DNA of 64,000 bases from the NCBI GenBank assembly GCA_028753945.1, contig JAPNXP010000017.1, positions 372,001 to 436,000 of the forward strand. The letters are read 5' to 3'. Position 1 is the stretch's first letter. Every line of letters starts with the position of its first letter. Shown one piece after another: positions 1 to 11,069 of the stretch. This DNA comes from Hexactinellida sp. DTS-2022 (Eukaryota > Porifera > Hexactinellida). Position numbers and translations under genes: made by a program. The notes beneath the pieces were generated by a model. It saw nothing but the letters and a program-made list of their open reading frames with translations, had not been told where the DNA came from and ran no database searches.

Positions 1-572
1 AATTCTAATTAATTCGCTCTGTGTTTACCGTATAGAGATGGTTCCAAATAGATTATTGGGGTTATCGAGTGCGTGGAATTCAAATATTATAGTGAAATTC
101 AATTTAAATAAATAATAATTGCAAATAATTGAACTTAATTTATTTTGCTGTATATAATAATGGTGTTAAATAATAAATTAATAAATTAAATATTTATACT
201 AATTAGATAAATTTCATTAATCTCAGAGATGATACAAGATAGAAACAAACTTTCAATTTATCAATTGGTCCTTATGCCAGGTACCACCTATACAAGTGGG
301 TCTTGACACCTTGAGGTGATTATGACATCGTAAAAAAAATGTATTTTTACAATTTTGTTAATTCGATATTTAAAATGGGTTAGTTGATGTTGGGTGATGA
401 CCCAACACACACATAAAAAATGCTGAGTCATCAGCTATTATATTCTACTCAAACTTGAATATCTCTAAAATTATATGAACTAAATGGAAACTTCCACCAC
501 TCTAAGGGTCGATGCCTTCTGTAACACCTTTTTGAAATAATTTAACACCTTCATAGTGATGATGACATGGCG

Positions 573-708
573 AAAAAAAAATCCAAAATTGCAGCCTGCG
601 CCGACAGCATGTTCTTTTGGAGGCACTATAAATAAACAACCAACAAAATATAGTGCCACCAAAGGAACATGCGTCGGCACAGGCTGCAATTTTGGATTTT
701 TTTTATTT
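573..708. repeat. Foldback hairpin 1
   Basis: Arms begin atccaaaattgcagcctg and close with caggctgcaattttggat around a short AT-rich centre (about 630-650). Flanks are the two different unit ends, so this is a head-to-tail junction of the array. Confidence 0.8.
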
Positions 709-1342
709 TATTTTTACCGTAGACGGTGCCCTGGCCAGAGCTTTATAATTGATGGGATAAAACTTGGCATATAGGAGCGGTGTTACCGTCTAATTTGCAC
801 CTGAGGTTACGATTTTTGATTTTTCTGATCCATAACTCAAAGAATGTTATACTAAACCCCCAATTTTTATTACGTCATTGGATTCACCATAAAATTCTTC
901 GTCTGATGGGAGAAGAGAAATATTCACAATGGGTTTAATTCATGCCATAAATGGAAGTTGAAATTTATTTGTTTACTCACACTTCAATTTCAGTAAACTG
1001 TTAAATATAATTATATTGGTCCAACTTTGCGATAATTATATTGATTTAAATTGTTAACTTATAAATTCCAGCTGACTTCTATTTAATTGTAGTATTACTA
1101 TACAATGGATTAAATTAAATATTATAATATAAGGAATTTGTTGACTTAACTCAACTCACCGTGGATAATATTGCTAAAATAATTAACTAATAATATAAGT
1201 TATATTAATACATAATTAATGAATGGGATTAAACTCAAGATGGTTCAAGATAGAAATATACTTCAAATTCAACAGTCGTTCTTTTGTCCCGAGAAAACTT
1301 GTTTAATGAGTCTAAACACCATGAGGCGTTCATAACATGCCG

Positions 1343-1460
1343 AAAAATCTAAAATTGCAGGTGTGCCGACCATGTTCCTTTGGAGGGACTATCAATAAAG
1401 TTACCAAAATAAAGTGCCACCAAATGAACATGTGTCGGCACAGCTGCAATTTTGATTTTA
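1343..1460. repeat. Foldback hairpin 2
   Basis: A diverged copy of the same hairpin: both arms have small deletions (for example gcaggtgtgccgac). The right flank keeps the cacctggggttacgattt end of the unit to about 1590, after which the repeat stops. Confidence 0.7.
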
Positions 1461-1699
1461 TAATAATATTGATTATTATTATTCTTACGTAGCTCATCCA
1501 CAATACAGAGTTTAATTAACTTAGAGCCCAAATTTTCAGGATAGGTGTCTCATGGGTTACAGATGTGCACCTGGGGTTACGATTTATTAATTTCGATTTA
1601 GAAACAAAGCTAAAAGGGACTTTTAGCTTTTTTTGTCCTATAGGGAAGGACCATAGAAATTTAATTTATTTTAGCAAATTCCATCTGCAAGTCAAGATA

Positions 1700-1873
1700 C
1701 AGTTTATGTCGGATATAAGCACACCGGTTATAAGAACATATCGGATATAAGCACACTGTGTTGGAAAACATTTGCCATCTACCCTGTATAATTTATGTCG
1801 GTTATAAGAACATGCCGGTTATAAGCACCTTAAGTGCAGTTCCCGACGATGTGCTTATAACCGGCATCCACTG
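1700..1873. mobile_element. MITE, TA-flanked, Tigger/mariner-like
   Basis: It starts cagtttatgtcggatataag and ends in the near-complement cttataaccggcatccactg, with TA on both sides (1698-1699, 1874-1875). The motif cggttataagcac recurs inside in both orientations. No coding capacity. Confidence 0.7.
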
Positions 1874-1875
1874 TA

Positions 1876-2651
1876 TTATAATTTGAATTACGATCATTAA
1901 CTATGGTTTCCAAGATAAAACTCGAGTTTTCAAATAGTATCAAGTTTCAAGTGCTAAATTTACAACATAAAAGAATCTTTCTAGAGCACTTGAAAGCATA
2001 CTAGTATCAGTTTTTCTTCTAGTTTCCAGATATTTGTCTATAATTAGTACATCTATTATGGTTTCCGAATTCGTTATCATTTATTTTATTCAGTTTTCGA
2101 TGATGCTTTTTGTATATTTAGTGCCCAATCTTATATGGTAAGATTACTAAGATATGGTCAATTATTGACTTATTCTATCTTAAACTACAGAAAATTCTCT
2201 TTAAGATGTAACCAGTCACTAATTGACATCATTTGACCCAAAAATGTTACATACATTATTAAACTGTCCATCGGACGTAAATTTCAAAAACTTGAGTTGT
2301 TTATTAAATATTCAAATACTTGTGGTTAAGTATAAATGTAAAATAGGTAATATCTACTGTGTTTATTCGTTAAATAAATGTAAAATGACTAATATTGATG
2401 CATTTAATGTTCTTGAAACACGCAACGATAATACCAGTCAACTGAGTGAATTATCTGAACAGATGGTGTGTTAATTTCAAATCCCAGATAAATAATGAGA
2501 AAAAATTTCTGAGTTCTGTCGTAATTATTAATTTGTTGTTTCTCACATAGTACATGATTTTAATCAGTTATAAAGCGGAAAATGAGATGTAAGATGCTCA
2601 TTTGTATACACATCGACACATACTACTAGTATGAATAGTCCAACTAGATCG
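1876..2651. other. AT-rich sequence without recognised features
   Basis: An 83-codon open frame at 2223-2474 has low-complexity composition and no recognisable domain, so I do not call it a gene. Nothing else stands out. Confidence 0.4.
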
Positions 2652-2659
2652 ATGATAAT

Positions 2660-3019
2660 CTAAGTTGTTTAATACGAGTATTGCGTATAATACGTATAAT
2701 ACGTATTATACGTGATACGCTATCCACCAGTACGTATTATACGTTAAATCTATGATCAACCAGGGATATCTTTGAAGTAAATTCAATAGAATATTTCTAA
2801 TTCTTGTTGTAAAAACAACATCTAACAAATAATCATATTTGTACTATACAAACTATACTACGAGTCGATTAACAATAAAAGAATAACGATTAAACCAAAA
2901 GTTGTTCAAATCAAATTCCATGAGCTCGATATTATAAGTAAGGTATACGTATAATACGTATTACATTATACGTATTACACGTAATACGTAGACAATAAAA
3001 GACGTATTAAACAACTTAG
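2660..3019. mobile_element. hAT-type MITE, copy 1 (cgtattatacgt family)
   Basis: Ends ctaagttgtttaatacg and cgtattaaacaacttag are inverted repeats. The 8 bp duplication atgataat lies at 2652-2659 and 3020-3027. Both subterminal zones are rich in the palindromic motif cgtataatacg. A second copy is at 13626-13951. Confidence 0.85.
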
Positions 3020-3645
3020 ATGATAATGATCAAAATATTTTCGAAATTCGATTTATCTCATTTTTGCTAAGTCATCACAACTTAAAAATGTATGCCATAC
3101 CAAAAAAATTTGGGCCCACTCAATTTGTTATAGGTGATAACCTATAGGTAACTAATACCTTTCATACCTCTATTTTGCACCTAAATACCTATGACCGCTG
3201 ATGTACCGGTTTTTGCCCACTGTGTTCTGATATCCAAACAATGGATTAATTATATAGCATATCTATTGCTTGTTTGATGCACGAAATGTATTATATTGAT
3301 TGTGGGGTTTATAACACATTTATAATGTAGATATAAACTTATTCCATATGTCATTCTAAGTAAACAGGTATGCTGATTTCAATTTCAAAACGATAACTGA
3401 TCTATAAACCATGGATTATTGAGATGGAATTTCTAGTTTATGACTATTCGTTTGTGTGCTTGTTTGGTGCCCGAATTGTATTAGAGTGATAGGGGGGGGT
3501 CTAAAACGCATTTATAATGGAAATATAAACTTAAACTTAAGATGGTTTATTAAGATAGAAAGAAGCATAAAATTTATCAATAGTTCCTTTGTCCCGTAAC
3601 AACTTGATAAATGGGCGTAAACACCTTGAGGCGTTCATGATATAT

Positions 3646-3771
3646 GAAAAAATCCCAAATTGCAGCCTGTGCCGAAAGTATTTCGCTTTGGAGGCAATAC
3701 TAGTCATCCAACCACCAAATGTTGTGCCTCCAAAGGGAAACGCGTCGGCACAGGCTGCAATATTGGATTTT
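3646..3771. repeat. Foldback hairpin 3
   Basis: Isolated hairpin of the array family with a diverged unit on its left (about 3240-3645) and no unit on its right. Arms contain aaattgcagcctgtgccga and cggcacaggctgcaatattg. Confidence 0.7.
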
Positions 3772-4166
3772 ATCGATTAAAAATATTACAACAATTCTTT
3801 AGATCTATTGCAACGTTAAAAACAGCTTGGATGTATCTACTACTATGCTCTTAATTATTCTCAATAGTTTGAACTTCTAGAAAAATGGCGCGCAAGTTGG
3901 CGCAACTTTCTCTTCAAAATGATTTCTAAAATTAGTACATTTTCCTGGAGAAGAAGGTACTTCTGGTGCCACATTTCCTAAAGTATTTTGAATTTTAGAA
4001 TGAGACTTTCAGCGAATACTTTATACATATAGACCTTGCTAAATATACACTAAAACATTCTATATGTATACTATGGATTTTGTTTGGAGAGTGCGGGTCG
4101 AGCCTAATCTATTTGACATGGCTTGTACACACAGCACCTAATTAACTGAAACTTTTAGAGATCCAG

Positions 4167-4494
4167 TCATACATAAGGGGTTATCATGCTTACAAAGACA
4201 GTTGGACTCCAGTGCTGGGTGAAACACTTTCTTTAAAGATAGAGAGGACAAACCCTAAAGTTAAAAATGCAGTAGTCGTTCATTTTGAAGACTATTGTCG
4301 GACTTGTACCTTATAATATCCCACCATACATGTCTCGATTTCTAAAGAGAGATGTCAACATCGCTTAGGCAAAAGTGACAGGGGAGAAAATTAATAGAGG
4401 AGCTAGTTATGGACTAGATATGCCCTTTATATATCAGCTTTATGTCCCAGGGAATACATTGATAAAATGAAAGAAATAATTTACTCTTTGAAGA
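4167..4494 (+). pseudogene. Decayed HIRAN-like domain protein fragment
   Basis: Read with frame changes, the plus strand gives GYHAYKDSWTPVLGETLSLK, then after a stop near 4313 PPYMSRFLKRDV, then AKVTGEKINRGASYGLDMP, and near 4455 YIDKMKEIIYSLK. The order of these blocks (H.Y...W.P..GE, a Pro-Tyr block, F.rrD, K.tGe..nrG..yGle.P, Y.dk..e) is the one I know from multi-copy animal proteins with a HIRAN-like module. HIRAN modules in other proteins bind DNA ends, but the role of these stand-alone copies is not known to me. Several stops and frame changes make this a relic. It lies between a foldback hairpin and a TA-flanked MITE. Confidence 0.55.
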
Positions 4495-4532
4495 CCAATG
4501 GATTTGTATAGAAAGCTAAATTTATCATAATA

Positions 4533-4724
4533 CAGTCAGGTTCTTTTATTATGAACATTCAAGGGACCAAAAATTGTGTTCATAATAGAGAGACTCATAA
4601 TAAGCGAACTCAACTTAACAACTTACATAGGGTTTGCATTAAATTGGGACCGTAGAATTTGTTCATAATAAAAAATCTTCATATTAAGCAGCGAAATCTT
4701 GTTCATAATAAGCAGACCTGACTG
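4533..4724. mobile_element. MITE, TA-flanked, cagtcaggt family copy 1
   Basis: Ends cagtcaggttcttttatta and taataagcagacctgactg, flanked by TA. The interior motifs gttcataata and gggtttgcattaa are shared with copies at 17554-17706 and 20945-21136. Probably non-autonomous pogo/Tigger-like. Confidence 0.8.
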
Positions 4725-5024
4725 TATTGTACATATACTTTGGTAATGATAAAAATCTTCTAGCTATCATGTTCATGGCGTATCATATTTCGATATGCAA
4801 AAGTACTAATAATTCAATTCGGGACCCAATCACTGTCCGCTATTTAGAGTTCGGAGTCGTCCGAAATTTAGAGGTTGCTTTTCTATTAGAAATATGCTAA
4901 ATTCGTCCGGTGGCGCCGGCCCTGCCCCTTATTAATACGATGTACTATTATTATGTTTTAATTCGAATTTTGAAGAAATTCTAAAAAATATCCGGGTGGC
5001 CTTGCGTCCACAGTGGGCAAAAAG

Positions 5025-5360
5025 GGCAGATTAGTTGAAATAGACATTTTGGTAGCAGTTAGCCACAAATGAAGTATTATTGACCTATAGGTTATTGGTA
5101 GCTGCAAACCGAATCGCATAATCAAAAATGATGTATGCAATCTCAAAACAGTAGTTTTGGACGATCAAATGTATTGTTTTAATTAGTTATATTTTTGGTT
5201 TAGTAACAATCCTTTATTATTCACCCATGAATGTTTATATTAAATCTTAACTTGGCAAAAATATTTAAAAAAGTATATCATCTTTCAGGATAATATGATA
5301 TTGCATTCAATTTAAAGAAGGTAGATGGATGCTGAGTGAAACTATCACAGGTGCAAATAC
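5025..5360. repeat. Dispersed repeat, copy 1 (pair with 26075-26420)
   Basis: Blocks such as gaagtattattgacctatag, ataggttattggtagctgc and tcaaaaatgat recur in the same order and orientation at 26075-26420 with heavy divergence. No terminal repeats found, class unknown. Confidence 0.55.
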
Positions 5361-5406
5361 CCTTAAGAACTGTAGCTCGTTCTTAGTAGTATGTACTACA
5401 TCTACG

Positions 5407-5719
5407 CATAGGCGTCATTAATGGGGGGGCATGGGGGGCATGCCCCCCTAGTTTTTAAAACAGGGGGGGGGGGGGCGAGTCTCCCAGGCCCCCCCAGTTT
5501 ATTAAACCTCGATGTTTCATAGATTGATTGTTTTTTTCAATGAATGCGGCTATTCATTCTACAAATTAATTCGCAAGGTGTTGCAAAAACAAATTGCTAA
5601 TTTATTCTTAATTGTGCAATGAATATTAATAATGGGATAATATTAATAATGAGGTATAGAGATAAACTTTTTTGGCCCCCCCAGATTTTGAAAGGATACC
5701 AAAAATATCGACACCCATG
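5407..5719. mobile_element. Old hAT-type MITE with G/C homopolymer runs
   Basis: Starts cataggcgtcattaatgggg and ends gatatttttgg...cgacacccatg, an imperfect inverted repeat of the cataggcgtc type. Flanking octamers catctacg and tatccacg match at 6 of 8 positions. Long runs of G and C lie just inside the ends. Confidence 0.5.
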
Positions 5720-5738
5720 TATCCACGTATATCTGATT

Positions 5739-5861
5739 TAAAAAATTGCAGCCTGTGCCGACGCATGCTCCTTTGGTGGCACTTAATTTTGATGGTGGTT
5801 TATTGATAGTGCCTCCAAAGGAACATGCTGTCGGCACAGGCTGCAATTTTGGATTTTTTTT
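5739..5861. repeat. Foldback hairpin 4
   Basis: The left unit end is lost at the neighbouring MITE, while the right side continues into a unit in the reversed orientation (tttttttcgccaagtcatca). Arms carry gcctgtgccgacgcatg and catgctgtcggcacaggc. Confidence 0.75.
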
Positions 5862-6621
5862 CGCCAAGTCATCAACGCGTTAAGTTGTCAAGAACCATTT
5901 GTTAATTGGCCCGATTCACAAGGAACGGTAGATAAATTTGAAGTTAGTTTCTATTATAAACCATCTTGAGTTTAATGCCATTCATTCATTATGTATTGAT
6001 AATAAATTATATTATTACTATTTATTAGTTATTTATTTTAGCAATGTTATCCACGGTGAGTTTGATTTAAGCTCATAAACTCCTTATTTAATTTAATTTG
6101 CTTTATTCCATTATACAGTATTACTGCAATTAAATAGAAGCCAGCTGGAATTTATAAGTTGAATCATTATATTTATCGCAAGTTGAAACAATAGAGTAAG
6201 ATTTAACAATTTAAATAAATATAATTATCGCAAGTTGAAACAATAGAGTAAGATTTAACAAGTTAAATTAATATATTTATTACAAGTTGAAACAATAGAA
6301 TTAGATTAACAGTTTTACTGAATCTGAAGTGTGATTAAACACAGGAGATTGGCACCCCAATTATGGCACAGACCTAGGCTAAATTGAATATTTGTGATTT
6401 GCCAAAAGGTGTAGAATTTATTTCTCTATCCGTACATGTAAATTTTATCAAGCTCAATATTAATTATTCCATGTTATGAGCCATAATCAGTTTAAATAGG
6501 TGTTGAAATCATTTAATAAAAAATCTTAACCCCACTTGCAAATTAGACGGTCACTCCGCAACTACATGCCAAGTTTCAGCCCTCAATGTATACAGGTGTG
6601 GCCAGGGCACCTGCTACGGAG

Positions 6622-6675
6622 AAAAAAAATCCAAAATTGCAGCCTGTGCCGACGCATGTTCCTTTGATGGCACTA
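6622..6675. repeat. Foldback half-hairpin 5
   Basis: Only the left arm is present (aattgcagcctgtgccgacg to gatggcactata). Its partner arm is replaced by the 6672-6800 tandem repeat, after which the unit end ctccgtagcaggtgccctgg resumes in the opposite orientation. Confidence 0.65.
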
Positions 6676-6800
6676 TATTTTTACTGTGCCGACTATACTA
6701 TAGTATAGTGGCCCAGTATTGGAATCACTGCCTTTATTATTATTATTATTACTGTGCCGACTATACTATAGTATAGTGGCCCAGTTCTAATCTTACTGCC
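6672..6800. repeat. Tandem repeat with internal palindrome, 2 copies
   Basis: Two units each contain actgtgccgactatactata followed by gtatagtggcccagt and end actgcctttatt. The core ctatactatagtatag is a perfect palindrome. The same unit occurs three times in the opposite orientation at 10335-10505. Confidence 0.8.
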
Positions 6801-7538
6801 TTTATTTTTATTTTTATTATTTTTATTTCTCCGTAGCAGGTGCCCTGGCCACACCTATATACATAGAGGGCTAAAACTTGGAATGTTGGTTCGGAGTCGA
6901 CGTCTGATTTGCACCTGGGGTTACGATTTTTGATTAACAAATTTTTGACACATCTTTAACACCTTTCAAAATTTGTCTGGTCCATAACACAAAATATGTT
7001 TTACTAAACCCCTAAATTTTATTTCACATTTGGATTCACCATAAAATTCTGCGTCTGATGGGAGAAGAAAACTTTCAATAAAGAGTTTTATTTCTGCCAT
7101 AAATGGGGGTTGAAATTTCTTTGTTTAGTCACACTTCAGTTTCAGTATAACTGTTAAATCTAATTCCATTGTTTCAACTTGTAATAATTATATTGATTTA
7201 ACTTGTTAAATCTTACTCTATTGATTCAACTTGCGATAATTAAATTGATTTAAATTATAAATTCCAGCTGGCTTCTAATTAATTGTAGTATTACTATACA
7301 ATGGATTAAATAAAATAATATAATATAAGGAATTTGTTGACTCAACTCAACCAACCGTGGATAACATTGTTAAAATAAATATCTAATAATATAACTTATT
7401 ATCAATACATAATGAATGAATGGCATTAAACTCAAGATGGTTTAAGATAGAAACAAACTTCAAATTTATCTACCGTTCCTTGTGACTCGGAACATTTAAC
7501 AAATGCTTCTTCACACCTTGGGCATTGATGACTTGGCG

Positions 7539-7668
7539 AAAAAAAATCCAAAATTGCAGCCTGCGCCGACAGCATGTTCCTTTGGAGGCACTATCAATAA
7601 ACAACTAACAAAATATAGTGCCACCAAAGGAACATGCGTCGGCACAGGGTGCAATTTTGGATTTTTTA
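7539..7668. repeat. Foldback hairpin 6
   Basis: Head-to-tail junction hairpin. The left flank gatgacttggcg and right flank ctccgtagcaggtgccctgg are the two different unit ends. Centre about 7604-7613. Confidence 0.8.
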
Positions 7669-8370
7669 TTTCTCCGTAGCAGGTGCCCTGGCCACACTTG
7701 TATACATTAAGGGCTGAAATTTGGCATGTAGTTGCGAAGTGACCGTCTAATTTGCACCTGGGGTTACGATTTTTTATCAAATAATTTTAACACCTATTTA
7801 AACTAATTAAGGCTCATAGCATTAAATAATTAATAGTGAGCTTGATAAATTTTACATGTACGGATAGAGAATTAAATTCTACACTTTTCCACAGAGCACG
7901 AATTTTTAAATTGGGTTTCGTTAGTGCCACAATAGAGTTGCAAATTTCCTTTGTTTACTAACACTTCAGTTCCATTGAAAGTGATAAATCTAATTCTATT
8001 GTTTCAACTTGTTATAATTATATTGATTTAACTTGTTAAATCTCGCTCTATTGTTTCAACTTGCGATAATTATATTGATTTAACTTATAAATTCCAGCTG
8101 GCTTCTTTTTAATTGTAGTATTACTATACAATGGATTAAATTAAATATTATAATATAAGGAATTTGTTGACTCAACTCAACCAACCGTGGATAACATTGC
8201 TAAAATAAATAACTAATAATATAATTTATTATCAATACATAATGAATGAATGGCATTAAACTCTAGATGATTTATGATAGAAACAAACTTCAAATTTATC
8301 TACCGTTCCTTGTGACTCGGACCGATTAGCAAATGGTTCTTGACACCTGGAGGCGTTGATGACTGGGCGA

Positions 8371-8569
8371 AAAAAAATCCATAATTGCAGCCTGTGCCGA
8401 AAGCATGTTCCTTTGGAGGCACTATCAATAAACAACCAAAAAAATATAGTGCCATCAAAGGAACATGCGTCGGCACAGGCTGCAATTTTGGATTTTTTTT
8501 GGTTGTTTATTGATAGTGCCTCCAAAGGAACATGTTTTCGGCACAGGTTGCAATTTTGGATTTTTTTTC
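8371..8569. repeat. Foldback hairpin 7 with a third arm
   Basis: Three consecutive arms occur instead of two (left arm, right arm to about 8497, then another arm to 8569), and both outer flanks are the gactgggcg / cgcccagtc end, so this is a head-to-head junction. Confidence 0.8.
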
Positions 8570-9300
8570 GCCCAGTCATCAGCGCCTCAAGGTGTCAAGA
8601 ACCATTTGCTAATCGGTCCGAGTCACAAGGAACGGTAGATAAATTTGAAGTTTGTTTCTATCATAAATCATCTAGAGTTTAATGCCATTCATTCATTATG
8701 TATTGATAATAAATTATATTATTAGTTATTTAATTTAGCAATGTTATCCATGGTTGGTTGAGTTGAGTCAACAAATTCCTTATATTATATTATTTTATTT
8801 AATCCATTGTATAGTAATACTAGAATTAAATAGAAGCCAGCTGGAATTTATAAGTTAAATCAATATAATTATCGCAAGTTGAATCATTAGAGTAGGATTT
8901 TTAACAAGTTAAATCAATATAATTATTACAAGTTGAAACAATGGAATTAGATTTCACAGTTTTATTGAAATTGAAGTGTTGAGTAAACAAAGGAATTTCA
9001 ACTTCCATTTATGGCAGAAATTAAACGAATTTTCACAAATTTTCTTCTCCCATCACACGCAGAACTTAGGATGAATCTAAATATGAAATAAAATTTTGGG
9101 TTTATTAAAACATATTTTGAGTTATGGACCAGACAAATTTTGAAAGGTGTTAAAGATGTATCAAAAATTTCTTAATACAAATTCATAACCCCAGATGCAA
9201 ATTAGACGGTCCCTCCGCAACTGCATGCCAATTTTCAGCCCTTAATGTATACAGGTGTGGCCAGGGCACCTGCTACGGAGAGATAAAAATAATAAAAATA

Positions 9301-9430
9301 AAAAATCCAAAATTGCAGCCTGTGCCGACAGCATGTTCCTTTGGTGGCACTATATTTTTGTTGGTTGTTTATTGATAGTGCCTCCAAAGGAATATGCTGT
9401 CGGCACAGGCTGCAATTTTGGATTTTTTTT
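9301..9430. repeat. Foldback hairpin 8
   Basis: Left flank is the ctacggaga end, right flank the cgcccagtcatcaacg end. Arms aattgcagcctgtgccgaca and tgtcggcacaggctgcaatt are almost perfect complements. Confidence 0.8.
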
Positions 9431-9645
9431 CGCCCAGTCATCAACGCCTCAAGGTGTCATGAACCATTTGTTAATTGGTCCGAGTCACAAGGAACGGTAG
9501 ATAAATTTGAAGTCAGTTTCTATCATAAACCATCTTGAGTTTAATGCCATTCATTCATTATGTATTGATAATAAGTTATATTATTAGTTATTTATTTAGC
9601 AATGTTATCCATGGTTGGTTGAGTTGAGTCAACAAATTCCTTATA

Positions 9646-9829
9646 CAGGTAAACCTCCCAAAGCGGCACCTCCGAGTAGCGGCAACCTCCGAGAAGCGGC
9701 ACAAAATCATTCTCCCGATGGGTGCCGCTATGGGAGTTTTACCTTACGAGCAACCTCCCAAAGCGGCAACCTCAGAGAAGCGGCACAAAATCATTCTCCC
9801 GATGGGTGCCGCTTTGGGAGGTTTACCTG
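9646..9829. mobile_element. MITE, TA-flanked, aagcggcac family
   Basis: Ends caggtaaacctcccaaagcg and cgctttgggaggtttacctg are perfect complements, flanked by TA at 9644-9645 and 9830-9831. The interior is a tandem duplication of caacctc...gaagcggcac. The related array unit at about 8769-8795 has the empty site ccttatattatatt with a single TA, proving insertion into the array. Confidence 0.9.
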
Positions 9830-10334
9830 TATTATATTATTTTATTTAATCCATTGTATAGTAATACTACAATTAAATAGAAGCCAGCTGGAATTTATAA
9901 GTTAAATCAATTTAATTATTGCAAGTTGAAACAATAGAGTTAAGATTTAACAAGTGAAATCAATATAATTATTACAAGTTGAAACAATGGAATTAGGTTC
10001 AACAGTTTTACTGAAATTGAAGTGTGAGTAAACAAAGGAAATTTGAAACTCAATTGTGGCACAATCTAAGCCCAATTTGAAAATTCGTGCACTGGTGAAA
10101 AGGTGTAGAATTTAATTCTCCATCCAAATATGTAAATTTTATCAAGCTCACTATTTATTATTTAATGTTATGAGGTTTTATTAGATTAAATAGGTGTTAA
10201 TTAAATTTTGAACGGAAATCGTAACCCAGGTGCAAATTAGACGCTCACTCCGCACCTACATGCCAAATTTCAGCCCATAATGTATACAGGTGTAGCCAGG
10301 GCACCTGCTACGGAGAAATAAAAATAAAAATAAT

Positions 10335-10505
10335 AAAGGCAGTGATTTCAATACTGGGCCACTATACTATAGTATAGTCGGCACAGTAATAAAGGCATTG
10401 ATTCCAATACTGGGCCACTATACTAAAGTATAGTCGGCACAGTAAAAATATGGCAGTGATTCCAATACTGGGCCACTATACTATAGTATAGTCGGCACAG
10501 TAAAA
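10335..10505. repeat. Tandem repeat with internal palindrome, 3 copies
   Basis: Three units of about 60 bp, each with ggcagtgattccaatactgg, then gccactatactatagtatag and tcggcacagtaa. They sit where a foldback hairpin would be expected after the unit end ctgctacggagaaata, and are the reverse orientation of 6672-6800. Confidence 0.85.
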
Positions 10506-10619
10506 ACATACTTCGTCAAAAGATTATCATTCATTTTCTAGCTATTTCGTTTTTGTTGTATTATTGCACGATTGGGTGAATACGAGATTCGCGGGAAGAA
10601 ATTTGATATATGGAACTAG

Positions 10620-10726
10620 AAAAATAAGCTTTCCTAATTCTAGATATCCAAACATAAAAAATAATAATATATACAATATTATTATTTTTTATGTTTGGAT
10701 ATCTAGAATTAGGAAAGCTTATTTTT
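10620..10726. repeat. Perfect palindrome, 51 bp arms
   Basis: Arms 10620-10670 and 10676-10726 are exact reverse complements around the 5 bp centre ataca. The arms include aagctttcctaattctagat and atttttatgtttggatatc. No target-site duplication is clear. It could be a short foldback element or a recent inverted duplication, and any transcript would fold into one uninterrupted hairpin. Confidence 0.85.
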
Positions 10727-10835
10727 TGCATATATATTTGAGCCTCCCGATTTTTCATCTCGATCTTCCGCTTTTTTGGTAAACTTCCGCCAAACTGGCA
10801 AAACCAACCGCTTTTTGGTCTCTTGAGGTTGACAT

Positions 10836-11061
10836 CAGTGGTGTTTTGCCAAAAAAAGAAGTGGGGGGGGGGCGGCGGGGCGCTCCCTTCTCAAATTTAG
10901 CATTTTCTTAGAAAACATAGGTGAAAACGGCCCCCAATAATGAACCTATAGATAACTGATAGGAAGGAGCGCCCCCCCCTGGGATAAAAGCGCCCCCCCT
11001 AGCGAAATAAGTGGGGGGGCGCGCCCTCCCGAGCCCCCCCCCCCCCCCCCAAACATCACTG
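10836..11061. mobile_element. hAT-type MITE, G/C-run rich
   Basis: Ends cagtggtgttttg and ccaaacatcactg, with the perfect 8 bp duplication gttgacat at 10828-10835 and 11062-11069. The interior has long homopolymer G and C runs and the motif gcgcccccc. Confidence 0.85.
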
Positions 11062-11069
11062 GTTGACAT

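Larger units (their letters stand above)
400..10505. repeat. Array of inverted and direct foldback units joined by hairpins
   Basis: A unit of roughly 640-720 bp recurs at about 705-1343, 5862-6620, 6830-7539, 7669-8370, 8570-9300 and 9430-10330, sometimes in one orientation and sometimes in the other. One end of the unit reads like ttttcgcccagtcatcaacg and the other like ccgtagcaggtgccctggcc. Neighbouring units meet at a hairpin whose arms contain aattgcagcctgtgccgac and cctttggaggcactat. All short open frames here lie on the hairpin arms on both strands and look like translation artefacts. I see no transposase. It may be a non-autonomous foldback family that amplified locally, or a satellite derived from a TIR element. 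Confidence 0.75.

Noticed and set aside
480-9538. Many 60-108 codon open frames on both strands containing similar text (for example GCNFGFFF, CSFGGT)
   Set aside because: They lie on inverted hairpin arms and read through both strands of the same repeat, with no start context, domain or codon bias. They are artefacts of repeated non-coding sequence.
400-10505. CRISPR-like array
   Set aside because: Repeats are hundreds of bases long, inverted as well as direct, and the sequence is clearly from an intron-bearing eukaryote.
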